DNA from: an uncultured Actinomycetes bacterium
Lineage (GTDB): Bacteria; Actinomycetota; Actinomycetes; S36-B12; CAIYMF01
Length of the DNA: 64,000 nucleotides
Direction: 5' to 3'
Assembly (NCBI GenBank): GCA_903918645.1
Contig: CAIXFH010000087.1
Location: forward strand, 1-64,000
The notes under the pieces are model-generated. The model did no database searches. It worked only from the letters and a program-made list of their open reading frames with translations, and was not told the DNA's origin. The translations under genes were made by a program, and so were the position numbers. Shown in pieces: positions 33,455 to 42,243 of this stretch; position 1 is the first letter of the stretch, and every line of letters begins with the position of its first letter.

Positions 33455-35973
33455 CAGCTCATGATCCGCTCGTTGGTGGGGTCGAACGCGGCCTCGCTGG
33501 TTGTGAGAAGGACGCTGCATGGGTACTGCTCACCGAGGTACTCGACGAGGAGCTTGGTTCCGATCACTGCGTACTCGGGCGGCAGGTAGGTCATCAGGAT
33601 GTGCTTGCCGATCGAGGGCGCTGATCCTGCACTGGTGACGTAGGAACGACGACCGTGTGAGTCGGTGATGATGCCACCGTCAGCGGTGAGTACGGGCTCG
33701 CGACCGAGCATGTAGCGCTTCTCGCCGTTGGCCGAGGTGTGATCGTCGACCGTCAGGGTGCACAGGATCGTGGCGGGAGCCTCATCGCGATGCTTGAGGT
33801 GCGCTGCCTTGCCGGTGAAGTCGGCATCCTTGATCTTCTTGGTCGACATGCCGGCCTCAAGCACGTTGTACTCGGTCTCGAGCTCGGCACCGTATGCGCG
33901 GTAAGACTTCTCGAGCCGACCGGTTGTGCCGTAGACACCGATACCAACCGGAATGAGCCCGTGTTCGACGCCAGCCTCGGCGATCATGTCCCACAGACGT
34001 GCGCCCTGTTCCATCGGCACGTAGAGCTCCCAGCCGAGGTCACCGACATAGGAGATGCGCGAGGCCAGAACGCGCAGCGGACCCATCTCGACAACGCGGC
34101 AGGTGCTGAAGCCGAATCCCTCGTGGCTCATGTCGTCAGTGGTGATTGCCTCGATGATCTTGCGAGCGTTCGGCCCCCAGATACCCAACGTGGTCATCGA
34201 CGATGTGAGGTCGACAATCTGCGCGGTGCCATCAGCGGAGAGGTGGTCGCTGAACCACTTCAGGTCCGACATTCCGTGGGCGCCACCGGTGACGACACGG
34301 AAGTGATCCTTGCCGAGGCGCATGATTGTGAGGTCGCTCTTGTACCCACCGTTGATGGCCAGCACTGGCGTGTAGACGACCTTGCCGATAGCCACGTCCA
34401 TCTGACGAACTGCGGTGCGCTGCACTGAGTCGAGTGCGCCTGGACCAACGATGTCAAAGATCGCGAAAGCCGTAAGGTCAACAAGGCCAGCGGTTTCGCG
34501 CATCTGCAGGTGCTCTGCGTTGATGATCGGTGACCACCAGCGCGAGTCCCACTCGGAAGTGCGTGGCATCACGGCGTCGCCGAACTTCTCGACCAGTGCG
34601 GCGTTGCTCTCGTACCAGAACGGACGCTCCCAGCCGACTGTCTCGTAGAACACGGCGCCGAGTGCCTGCTCGCGTGAGTAGTACGGCGAGAGTCGGACGT
34701 TGCGGTTGCTCGCCCACTGCTCGCCGGGGTGCACGATGCCGTAGGTCTTGTTGAAGCCTTCGTTGGCGCGGGCCTGGACATGCTCGACAGTCTTTTGGTG
34801 GTCGTGAAAGCGCGAGATGTCAGAGGTGTGGAGGTCGATCTCGCTGTGCCCCAGCACCATCCATTCAGCGATGCACTTGCCAGCGCCCGGACCTTCCTTG
34901 ACCCACACCGCTGCGGCCGCCCACAACTTCTTAACCTCGGGGGACTCGCCCATGATGGGCATGCCATCGGGGGTCAGCGACAGGATGCCGTTGATCGCGT
35001 ACTTCTCGCCGACAGTCTCGTCGCCGACGATGTCAGGCATGAGTTCGAGCGCCTGCTCGTCCTGCAGGTCGAAGTCTTCCTGGGTGAACGGGAACTCGGT
35101 GGGCGAGAGCGCCGCCGCTGCGTTCGAGGGCAGGTCTTCAGCTGAATAAAGGATCGGGCGGTGTGCGTACGAGCCGATCTCCAGGCCCGAGCCGTGCTGA
35201 CGCTCGTACATGTTGGTGTCCATGTCGCGAACGATCGGCCACTCGATATCGCCCTTGGCATCGGCGAAGAACGGCGCGGGGCCGATGTCCTTCATTTGGT
35301 GCACGGCAGGGGTGAGCGGGATCGATACTCCGGCCATTGCGCCGATGCGCCGACTCCAGCAACCACAAGCGATGACGACGTACTCGGTGTCGATGTCTCC
35401 CTTGTCTGTGCGCACGCGCTTGACGGTTCCGCCTTCGACGTCGATGCCAGTTACCTCGACGTTGCCTATCGAGGTGAGGGCGCCCATCGCCTGTCCGCGC
35501 TCTCGCATGATCGTGCCGGCGCGCACTGAGTCAACGACTCCGACGCTCGGGGTGTAGAACCCACCGATAATCACCGATTCGTCCATGAATGGCACGAGCT
35601 CCTTGCAGCGAGCAGGCGAGATGATCTCTGTGTTGTCGATACCCCACGACTTCGCTGATGAAACGCGACGAGCGAGTTCTTGCATCCGCTCTGTGGTGCG
35701 GGCAACCTCGATGCCGCCACACTCAGTGAAGGTGCCCATCTCCCTGTATTGCACGATCGATTCGGCCGTGATCTGAGCCATTTCCTTCGAGTGGTCGGTG
35801 GGGAAGCAGAAGTTCGACGCGTGTCCGGTCGATCCGCCTGGGTTGGGCAGCGGGCCCTTATCGATCTGCACGATGTCGCGCCAGCCAAGACGTGCGAGGT
35901 GATAGGCGACACTGTTGCCGACAATGCCAGCGCCGATGACGACGCACTTGGCGGTAGCGGGAACGCTGCTCAT
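33454..35973 (-). CDS. Dimethylglycine/sarcosine dehydrogenase with GcvT domains
   Basis: An 839-residue flavoprotein with the layout of dimethylglycine and sarcosine dehydrogenases. An N-terminal DAO domain (CVVIGAGIVGNSVAYHLARLGW) runs to about residue 390, an FAO_M linker to about 445, and a folate-binding GcvT aminomethyltransferase domain from about 450 to 740 with its C-terminal barrel to 835. It oxidises an N-methyl group to formaldehyde level, gives it to THF as methylene-THF, and reduces ETF. Dimethylglycine is the expected product of the corrinoid methyltransferase system next door, so this is the second demethylation step. Confidence 0.88.
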   Translation of the reverse strand: MSSVPATAKCVVIGAGIVGNSVAYHLARLGWRDIVQIDKGPLPNPGGSTGHASNFCFPTDHSKEMAQITAESIVQYREMGTFTECGGIEVARTTERMQELARRVSSAKSWGIDNTEIISPARCKELVPFMDESVIIGGFYTPSVGVVDSVRAGTIMRERGQAMGALTSIGNVEVTGIDVEGGTVKRVRTDKGDIDTEYVVIACGCWSRRIGAMAGVSIPLTPAVHQMKDIGPAPFFADAKGDIEWPIVRDMDTNMYERQHGSGLEIGSYAHRPILYSAEDLPSNAAAALSPTEFPFTQEDFDLQDEQALELMPDIVGDETVGEKYAINGILSLTPDGMPIMGESPEVKKLWAAAAVWVKEGPGAGKCIAEWMVLGHSEIDLHTSDISRFHDHQKTVEHVQARANEGFNKTYGIVHPGEQWASNRNVRLSPYYSREQALGAVFYETVGWERPFWYESNAALVEKFGDAVMPRTSEWDSRWWSPIINAEHLQMRETAGLVDLTAFAIFDIVGPGALDSVQRTAVRQMDVAIGKVVYTPVLAINGGYKSDLTIMRLGKDHFRVVTGGAHGMSDLKWFSDHLSADGTAQIVDLTSSMTTLGIWGPNARKIIEAITTDDMSHEGFGFSTCRVVEMGPLRVLASRISYVGDLGWELYVPMEQGARLWDMIAEAGVEHGLIPVGIGVYGTTGRLEKSYRAYGAELETEYNVLEAGMSTKKIKDADFTGKAAHLKHRDEAPATILCTLTVDDHTSANGEKRYMLGREPVLTADGGIITDSHGRRSYVTSAGSAPSIGKHILMTYLPPEYAVIGTKLLVEYLGEQYPCSVLLTTSEAAFDPTNERIMS

Positions 35974-35999
35974 GGTGGATCCCTTTCGTGGGGGTTTAG

Positions 36000-36671
36000 T
36001 TACAGTGCCTTACGGATTGAGGTTTCGAAGCCGTCGATGTGCGCGGCCATAGTGGCTGCGGCTTGTTCAGCATCACCGCGGCGGATCGCCTCGAGGATGT
36101 CGCGGTGTTCGCGTACTGCATCGCCTAGGTGATCGAGCCGGTCTAAGGCGAGGAACCAGATGCGAAGCGCATGGTTGTAGTGCTCTTCCAGTGCAGATTC
36201 CAGGAACCGATTGCGGCTCGCGCTGTAAATGAAGCGGTGCAGTTTCTGATCGAGTGCGATCAGTTCGCGCTCATCGGGTTCGGCTCCGAGTGAGTCAAGT
36301 TCACTGAGTAGTTCGTCAATGCGCGCCCGGTCGGCATCGGTGAGGCGTCCGGCAGCTAGGCGGGCAGCGGCTGGTTCGAGCATCGCTCGGGCTTCAGACA
36401 GGGCCGCTAAGTCGCGTGCGTCGACACCTGCGACAAACATGCCACGGCGCGGGTACACCTCTACTAGGCGTTCGCGCGCTAGGGCTCGTAGCGCCTCTCG
36501 GATCGGGGTGCGACCGAGCCCCAACCGGACCATCAGATCGGCCTCGCTGACCACCGCGCCCGGCGGCAGATCCAAGGTGACGATGAGATCGCGGATCGCT
36601 CGGTACGCCTGGTCGGACAGCAGCCCGCCATCAGGGACAGGCCCAGTCTCGATAACAGCGTCAGCAACCAC
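36000..36671 (-). CDS. GntR family regulator, FCD (FadR) subfamily
   Basis: A 223-residue regulator: N-terminal winged helix (AYRAIRDLIVTLDLPPGAVVSEADLMVRLGLGRTPIREAL) and a helical FCD ligand domain with acidic/His metal-site residues. It is the first gene of the operon with the dehydrogenase, etfBA and fhs, only 26 bp upstream of the dehydrogenase, so it probably controls itself and the demethylation genes. A TATCA/TGATA repeat upstream is a possible site. Confidence 0.88.
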   Translation of the reverse strand: MVADAVIETGPVPDGGLLSDQAYRAIRDLIVTLDLPPGAVVSEADLMVRLGLGRTPIREALRALARERLVEVYPRRGMFVAGVDARDLAALSEARAMLEPAAARLAAGRLTDADRARIDELLSELDSLGAEPDERELIALDQKLHRFIYSASRNRFLESALEEHYNHALRIWFLALDRLDHLGDAVREHRDILEAIRRGDAEQAAATMAAHIDGFETSIRKAL

Positions 36672-36683
36672 GGTTTCACGATA

Positions 36684-36706
36684 TATCAGTTTGCGCGTGA
36701 GTGATA
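36684..36706. promoter_or_regulatory. Candidate GntR operator
   Basis: TATCA (36684-36688) and TGATA (36702-36706) form an inverted repeat with a 13-base spacer, 13 bp upstream of the GntR start codon. Short arms, so weak evidence; the position upstream of a regulator-headed operon is what makes it worth listing. Confidence 0.3.
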
Positions 36707-36759
36707 CACCAGGGATCGGCGAAGGAGGTTGGGGCGTAGGTGATCGGGCTCGAGGCGGA

Positions 36760-37368
36760 TCAGGCTACGGAGATCAGTGCGGCCAACTCGGCTTCAAGGC
36801 CAGCGAGCCCAACCTCAATGACCTCGAGTGGCAACCCAATGCGGGCGGCGGCGGCCACTGCTGCGGCCTCGATGGTTGGGGTGCGTCGACCGGCAAGCCA
36901 GATAACACGGTTGTAGTGATGGAAGTAGTCATCACGCAGATCTGGACGGCGGTCAAGGCCCAACTCGGCGATGACCGTGCGTTCAAAGGAGATCGCGAGA
37001 AAATCAGTGAGGACGTACGTGCCGGGCTCAGCTTCGAATTCGGCAGCGAGACGTTTTGCCCCTGCGTAGACGTCGTAGCAGTGGTTTCCGCCCAATCGGG
37101 TGAGGCCGCGCTCGGCGCAGACTTCATCGATCGCGCCGTACGTTCCGCAGTCGGCGTACCCGACCGCGACTCGGCCGTACTGCGCCTTGAGACGATCAGC
37201 CAACTCGGCTACTTGAGCTGCGATGAGGTGCGGTTGATTGTGTAGCAGCGGCGGCAGTGGATGGATGTCGATCGGCCAGTCGCGACGTGCTGCCACGCTG
37301 GCGATGTCACTCGACAGTGCACCGCAAGCCACGATGGCGATGCGGTCACTGCGAGTGGTGGCGGTCAT
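36760..37368 (-). CDS. DUF1638 family protein
   Basis: A 202-residue DUF1638 protein: IAIVACGALSSDI at the start, VGYADCGTYGAID near residue 70 and NHCYDVYAGA near 95, giving three conserved cysteine sites. DUF1638 genes often accompany corrinoid methyltransferases in anaerobes and methanogens, but the role is not known; metal or corrinoid handling is a reasonable guess from the cysteines. It is the last gene of the minus operon that begins with IclR and overlaps the activator gene by 4 bp. Confidence 0.82.
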   Translation of the reverse strand: MTATTRSDRIAIVACGALSSDIASVAARRDWPIDIHPLPPLLHNQPHLIAAQVAELADRLKAQYGRVAVGYADCGTYGAIDEVCAERGLTRLGGNHCYDVYAGAKRLAAEFEAEPGTYVLTDFLAISFERTVIAELGLDRRPDLRDDYFHHYNRVIWLAGRRTPTIEAAAVAAAARIGLPLEVIEVGLAGLEAELAALISVA

Positions 37369-39251
37369 TGTGGAAACGCGAGTTCTTCCACGAATCGATC
37401 GTTGAAGTCGGTGCGGTCCGAGAGCTCGACGTAGTGGATCTCATCGATAAGTGCTTCTGCGCCATGGCGTTCCGGCAATGACAGCAACACCATCTTCGCG
37501 CCCTCGCCGGCGACATTGCCGGCGCTCACGATGCGCAGCACTGGCAGCTTGGGGACAAGGCCGATGCGGATCGCGCTGCTGGGAGAAAGGTAGGTGCCGA
37601 ACGAGCCAGCGAGAAGCACCTGCTGCACATCGGATTCCTCGGCGCCGAACTCTTCGAGTAGCAAGCGCCAGCCAGTGCTGATCGCGGCCTTAGCAAACTG
37701 GAGTTCACGGATGTCTCGTTGGGTGAGAACTACCGGATCACCGCCGGTCTCGGCCTCGGTCGCTAGGTGGAAGTGACGTTCGCCATTGGTCTCGACGAAG
37801 CGCGGCGCGAGATCGGGCCTGGCTTCGGCTATCGCGTCGGCGGGTAGGAACCGGCCGGAGCGATCGATCAGACCGATGCGTACCAATTCGGCGACTGCGT
37901 CGACCAAACCAGATCCGCACAGGCCCACGGCCGAGACATCGCCAATGACGCCAATCTTCATGCCATCGCTCGTGATGGACACGGTCTCAATTGCACCGGG
38001 TGCGGCACGCATTCCGTTGCGGATCGAGGCGGCTTCGAATGCCGGGCCAGCCGGCGCCGCCGTGGCCATGAGGCGCTCGCCATTACCGATCACGATCTCG
38101 CAGTTGGTGCCGACGTCAATGAACACACGTAGCCGTTTATCGCGATCCATACCCGATGCCAGCGCGCCACCGATGATGTCACCGCCGACGTAGGCGCCCA
38201 AGGCTGGCAGGACTAGTGCGCGTGCATGTGGGTGCAGGTCTAGTCCGAAGTCGCTGGCGCGCAGACCGGCGTAACTCCTTGTGGCCAGGATGAAGGGCGC
38301 TACACCGAGTGGTTCAGGATCGATACCGAGCAATAGTTGAACCATCGTGGCGTTGCCTGCCAGGGCAACTTCGTAAATGCTCGATGCCGAGATACCAGAC
38401 TCTTCGCACACCTCTGCGACGAGTTCGGCCAGGGTCTCCTGAGCCAGCTGTTGCAAGCGGGGCAGGCCTTCTGGATCCAGCATCGTCGCGCTGATCCGGC
38501 TGATCACGTCTGCGCCGTAGGGCTGCTGCTTGTTGAGCATCGAGCGCACGGCAATCGGCGTGCCGGTGCTGACGTCCATCAGCGTTGCCACGACAGTGGT
38601 AGTTCCCAGATCGAAGGCGACACCGTACGCAATACCGGTGGTGTCACCGGCCTCGATGCCGATCAGAGCATCGTCGACGATGACCGCGGTGACCTTCCAG
38701 TCGTGCGCGCGTAAGTCGCGGCCGAGGTTTCGTAGCACCGACGGTTCGAATGTGAGTTCAAGGTCGTCGATGCCATCGAGAACGCGCCGGATGTCAGTGC
38801 GCTGATCGCTGAGCGAGGGATCGTCGAGTTCGATGTAGCGCTTCTGGATCGCCGGCCGCAGGATGACCTGACGACCGACTCCCACTGTGGCGGCCTTCGG
38901 GCGCGTGGTGAGGGGAGGAACTTCGACCTGCAGATCCGCCGTGGCCCGAGCCACACAAGCGAGGCGCCATCCGGCGCGCAGCTGCTCGGGAGTCAGCGCG
39001 CGGATATCGAGTCGGCCGATCTCGACGCTGCCGTCAAGGATCTGCACCTTGCATTTCTTACACGTTCCATGTCCGCCGCAGGTGGAGTCGATCGCGATGC
39101 CGTTCCAACTCGCGGCATCGAAGACGGTAACGCCAGCCGGCACCCGAACCGACTTACCGGACGGCGCGAAGTTCAGGGTTACGCGACGAGGTTCACCATC
39201 GTCGGTGCCGAGATCGGTCGATGATGCGTCGTTAGATTCGACTGTGGTCAC
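37365..39251 (-). CDS. RACo-like corrinoid activation protein (2Fe-2S plus ASKHA ATPase)
   Basis: A 628-residue reductive activator of corrinoid proteins. An N-terminal ferredoxin domain has Cys-58, Cys-64, Cys-67 and Cys-99 (CxxxxxCxxC...C). A large actin-like ATPase region follows (FDLGTTTVVATLMD; GDIIGGALASGM; VGTNCEIVIGNGERL; AGSFGTYL). It rescues inactive Co(II) corrinoid to Co(I) with ATP and a low-potential electron. GTG 39251 starts in the methyltransferase stop codon (GTGA). Its presence says the neighbouring methyl transfer really runs on a corrinoid. Confidence 0.88.
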   Translation of the reverse strand: MTTVESNDASSTDLGTDDGEPRRVTLNFAPSGKSVRVPAGVTVFDAASWNGIAIDSTCGGHGTCKKCKVQILDGSVEIGRLDIRALTPEQLRAGWRLACVARATADLQVEVPPLTTRPKAATVGVGRQVILRPAIQKRYIELDDPSLSDQRTDIRRVLDGIDDLELTFEPSVLRNLGRDLRAHDWKVTAVIVDDALIGIEAGDTTGIAYGVAFDLGTTTVVATLMDVSTGTPIAVRSMLNKQQPYGADVISRISATMLDPEGLPRLQQLAQETLAELVAEVCEESGISASSIYEVALAGNATMVQLLLGIDPEPLGVAPFILATRSYAGLRASDFGLDLHPHARALVLPALGAYVGGDIIGGALASGMDRDKRLRVFIDVGTNCEIVIGNGERLMATAAPAGPAFEAASIRNGMRAAPGAIETVSITSDGMKIGVIGDVSAVGLCGSGLVDAVAELVRIGLIDRSGRFLPADAIAEARPDLAPRFVETNGERHFHLATEAETGGDPVVLTQRDIRELQFAKAAISTGWRLLLEEFGAEESDVQQVLLAGSFGTYLSPSSAIRIGLVPKLPVLRIVSAGNVAGEGAKMVLLSLPERHGAEALIDEIHYVELSDRTDFNDRFVEELAFPQ

Positions 39252-40129
39252 TGTGCAGCCGCAGTAGCCGCAGCCGCCGCAGCAACGCGCCCACGGTGCG
39301 CGGCGATCCAGTTTGCGCCCCACTCGTCGTTGCCCATCATGAGGTCAGCACCCTTGATCGCGCGAACGATGCTCTCGGTGCGCGAATCCATGATCGCGCT
39401 CGTGAGGCCGACAGTCATGGCCATGGGGAGGAATACGGCGTTGATGGTGTGCCGGTCGGGCATGCCGAACGACACGTTGGATGCGCCGAGGGTCATGTTC
39501 AGGCCGAACTCGTCGCGAATCAACCGGATGGTCTCGAGGGTCTTCCAGACCAGTGTGTGGTCGGCGCCCACTGGCATCGCCAGAGGGTCGATGACGATGT
39601 CCTCGAGGGGGATGCCGTACTCCTTGGTCGCCACGGTGACGATCTTGCGGACAAGTTCGAGGCGCTTGTAGGGGTCGTCGGGAATTTCCTCTTCGTCGTT
39701 GGGTAGCGCGACAACTGCGGCGCCGTACTTCTTCACTAGCGGCAGGATCTGTTCCATCCGCTCGTCCTCGGCGGTGATCGAGTTGACCAGCGCCTTGCCG
39801 TTGTAGGCACCGAGGCCAGCCTCGAGGGCCTCGATCACGGACGAGTCGATGCAGATCGGGAGATCGCAGATGCTCTGGGTCAAGATGATCGCCTTCGCGA
39901 GCAAATCTGCCTCATCGACGAGGGGTGCGCCCATGTTGATGTCGAGCATCATTGCGCCGCCGGCGATCTGCGAGCGCACGTCGATCTCAACTGAGCTGAG
40001 GTCACCGGCGCGCAGTTCCTCCTGGAACTTCTTTCGGCCAGTGGGATTGATCCTTTCGCCGATGATGCAGAACGGCTGGTCGGATCCGATGATCAGCTCA
40101 CGGGTAGCTGATCGAACGACGGTATGCAT
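39248..40129 (-). CDS. Methyl-THF:corrinoid protein methyltransferase (MtgA/AcsE-like)
   Basis: A 293-residue pterin-binding TIM-barrel methyltransferase. Family landmarks: IGERINPTGRKKF, DINMGAP, ALVNSIT and TLGASNVSFGMPDR. It moves the methyl group between the methylated corrinoid protein and THF; with an MttB-family donor enzyme it would form methyl-THF from glycine betaine (the MtgA role). ATG 40129 follows GAGGAGCACC. It has an Ala-rich tail of about 12 residues. The operon also holds the corrinoid protein and activator. Confidence 0.88.
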   Translation of the reverse strand: MHTVVRSATRELIIGSDQPFCIIGERINPTGRKKFQEELRAGDLSSVEIDVRSQIAGGAMMLDINMGAPLVDEADLLAKAIILTQSICDLPICIDSSVIEALEAGLGAYNGKALVNSITAEDERMEQILPLVKKYGAAVVALPNDEEEIPDDPYKRLELVRKIVTVATKEYGIPLEDIVIDPLAMPVGADHTLVWKTLETIRLIRDEFGLNMTLGASNVSFGMPDRHTINAVFLPMAMTVGLTSAIMDSRTESIVRAIKGADLMMGNDEWGANWIAAHRGRVAAAAAATAAAQ

Positions 40130-40137
40130 GGTGCTCC

Positions 40138-41106
40138 TCAGCGGGCGGTTGGTGCATTGGGTTCGGATGGATCGGATGGATCGGATGGTGCGGATGGATC
40201 GGTTGGTTCGGATACGGACAGGTTGAGTTCCGAAACGAGCCGGGCGAGTGAGCCGTCATGCCGGAAATCGGCGATGTGAATACCCGCGACGCCGTCGAGT
40301 GAGAGTGCGTGCCGAGCGAGTTCGAGGGTGAGTTGGAAGCTCTCCTCGGGGATGTCGCTGGCACCTGCGATGCGCGCCCGTGTCGGTTCGGGCACCGAGA
40401 TACCTGGCACGTTGTCGTGCATGAAGCTCAGGGCGCGAGCGGTCTTGGTGAGGACGACTGTGGGCAGCAGGGCCGTTCTCGCAGCTACTCCGTTGGCGAC
40501 ACAGCCAGCGATGAAGGACTCGAGAACCAAGGGCTGATAGCCAATCTGCAACTGCATGAATCGCGCACCGGCGTCGGACTTGAGTTTGGCTCGCTCGACC
40601 CGATAGTGCTGCGGTGGGCCGAACGGGTTCTCGACCGCGCCGACGAACAGTTCGGGCGCGGGTGAAATCTTTCGGCCCGAAAGGTAGCGGCCCTCAGCGA
40701 GTCCGGACATGACTTTCACCAGTTGTGGTCCGTCGAGGTCGAAGACTCGTCGGGCCTGCGGTTCATCACCGGCGGTGACGTCGTCTCCGGTGAGTGCGCA
40801 CACGTTCACGACTCCGAAGAGGGCGGCGCCAACGATGTCAGCCTGGGCGGCAAGGCGGTTCTTGTCGCGACAGACGACCTGCATGATCGGCTCTGCGCCG
40901 AGCATCTTGAGGGCAATGGCGATCGAACTGTTCGAGGCGTGTGCGTGAGCTGCCGGGTTGTCGGTGGCATTAATCGCATCGACGAAGGCCAGGATCGGGT
41001 CGAGCTTGGCCTTTACGGTGTCAAGGTTCCCACCGTCGATCGATGGGAACTCTGCAGTGACGATGGGCCGCGAGCGTGACTCGGCAAGCTGGCGTAGGCG
41101 ACTCAT
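40138..41106 (-). CDS. metF: Methylene-THF reductase, MetF-like
   Basis: A 322-residue TIM-barrel protein related to 5,10-methylene-THF reductase: an early TAEFPSIDGGN, NATDNPAAHAH, and CALTGDDVTAGDEPQA in the positions of the folate and flavin site segments. In the present context it should work in the oxidative direction, turning methyl-THF from the corrinoid system into methylene-THF. It pairs with the Cys-rich MetV-like protein upstream (4-bp overlap). The C-terminus carries an Asp-Pro-Ser-rich repeat tail. Confidence 0.85.
   Translation of the reverse strand: MSRLRQLAESRSRPIVTAEFPSIDGGNLDTVKAKLDPILAFVDAINATDNPAAHAHASNSSIAIALKMLGAEPIMQVVCRDKNRLAAQADIVGAALFGVVNVCALTGDDVTAGDEPQARRVFDLDGPQLVKVMSGLAEGRYLSGRKISPAPELFVGAVENPFGPPQHYRVERAKLKSDAGARFMQLQIGYQPLVLESFIAGCVANGVAARTALLPTVVLTKTARALSFMHDNVPGISVPEPTRARIAGASDIPEESFQLTLELARHALSLDGVAGIHIADFRHDGSLARLVSELNLSVSEPTDPSAPSDPSDPSEPNAPTAR
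40163..40207 (-). repeat. In-frame 9-bp tandem repeat at the end of metF
   Basis: Five units of about TCGGATGGA (two exact, three degenerate) give a Pro/Ser/Asp tail on the MetF-like protein. It is built from different codons than the similar tract at 28911, so it arose independently. Confidence 0.8.
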
Positions 41107-41576
41107 CCGATGCTCGTTCGCTCATGAAAGCCTTGGTCGAGGCCGCTGATGTCGTCGACTTCGCCAAGCGCGGACCGCGGTTCGTCAGCTGGCTCGGCCC
41201 CATCGTCAGCCATAGTGCGACCCACCCAGCCGGCCGGGAATTGCTTGTCGCGCTTGGTGATCAGGTTCAGCCACGAAGACGAGCCACGAAGTTGGTTATC
41301 GACTGGTGGGTGCAATTCAGAGAAGTGGTCTTCCCAGGAGTTCGGCATCAGCGCGTGGTGGCTTCGACCTTCGGCAGCGGTCCAGACACATGGCATCTCG
41401 GGCTTGACCTCGCAGTGTCCGTCGTCGCGGACTCCACCGCAGGGACCGTTGCGCAGTGTCTTCGGGCATGTCATCGGACAAGTCATCCCGGTGGAGTGCA
41501 ATACGCACTGGCCACACATGCGGCAGTCGAACACCGGACCTTTGGTCGCGAGTTCGACTATCGGCAGGAACTTCAT
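41103..41576 (-). CDS. metV: MetV-like methylene-THF reductase C-terminal zinc/Fe-S protein
   Basis: A 157-residue protein whose first 65 residues match the MTHFR C-terminal Cys-rich domain: Cys-18, -21, -24, -33, -37, -46, -55 and -63 in the pattern CxxCGxC, TGMTCPxxCPK, LRNGPCGG. In acetogens MetV partners MetF and lets it use electron carriers other than NADPH. ATG 41576 is used because it immediately follows the corrinoid gene stop. The pairing MetV-MetF in an operon with corrinoid methyltransferases resembles anaerobic C1 pathways. Confidence 0.85.
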   Translation of the reverse strand: MKFLPIVELATKGPVFDCRMCGQCVLHSTGMTCPMTCPKTLRNGPCGGVRDDGHCEVKPEMPCVWTAAEGRSHHALMPNSWEDHFSELHPPVDNQLRGSSSWLNLITKRDKQFPAGWVGRTMADDGAEPADEPRSALGEVDDISGLDQGFHERTSIG

Positions 41577-41577
41577 C

Positions 41578-42243
41578 TCAGACCTTGGCGTCCGTGCGCT
41601 TGGCCAGAATGAGTTGCTTGGCAAGGCGCACCGCGGTAGCGGCGTCAGCGGCGTAACCGTCGGCGCCGCAGACGTCGGCGTACTCCTGGGTTACTGGCGC
41701 GCCGCCGACCATGATGATGACTTTGTCGCGGTAGCCCGCCTTTTCGATCGCGTTGATGTTGGCCTTGAACATCGGCATCGTGGTGGTCAGGAATGCGGAC
41801 ATCCCGACGATGTCGGGGTTGTGCTCTTCGATCCCGGCGATGAACTTCTCAGGCGGGGACTGCACTCCGATATCGATGACATGGAAACCCGCGCCCTCGA
41901 GCATGATGTTGACGAGGTTCTTGCCGATGTCGTGCACATCGCCCTTGACCGTGCCCATAAGAAAGGTGCCGACTGTTTCCGCGCCGGTTTCGGCCAGCAG
42001 TGGGCGGAGGACATCAAGGGCGCCCGACATTGCTTTACCAGCGATCAGCATCTCGGGGACGAAGTAGTCGCCACGCTCGAAGCGCGCACCCACCTCTTCG
42101 AGCGAAGGGATCAGCGCATCGAACAGCAACTGCGAGGGCGTGAGGCCTTCTTCGAGTCCCTGCTTGGTCAACGCAAGTACCGCAGGTGCATTGCCAACCA
42201 TGGTCTCCTCATAGATGTTCTTGAGGATCTCGTCGTGCGTCAT
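41578..42243 (-). CDS. Corrinoid (B12-binding) methyl carrier protein, MtgC/MttC-like
   Basis: A 221-residue corrinoid protein: a helical cap domain (residues 1-88) and a Rossmann B12 domain with the base-off ligand His-104 in GDVHDIGKN, then GMSAFLTTTM and VMVGGAPVT-like segments. It takes the methyl group from the MttB-family enzyme and hands it to the THF methyltransferase. ATG 42243 starts in the stop codon of the IclR gene (ATGA overlap), so the regulator and carrier are translated together. Confidence 0.9.
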   Translation of the reverse strand: MTHDEILKNIYEETMVGNAPAVLALTKQGLEEGLTPSQLLFDALIPSLEEVGARFERGDYFVPEMLIAGKAMSGALDVLRPLLAETGAETVGTFLMGTVKGDVHDIGKNLVNIMLEGAGFHVIDIGVQSPPEKFIAGIEEHNPDIVGMSAFLTTTMPMFKANINAIEKAGYRDKVIIMVGGAPVTQEYADVCGADGYAADAATAVRLAKQLILAKRTDAKV

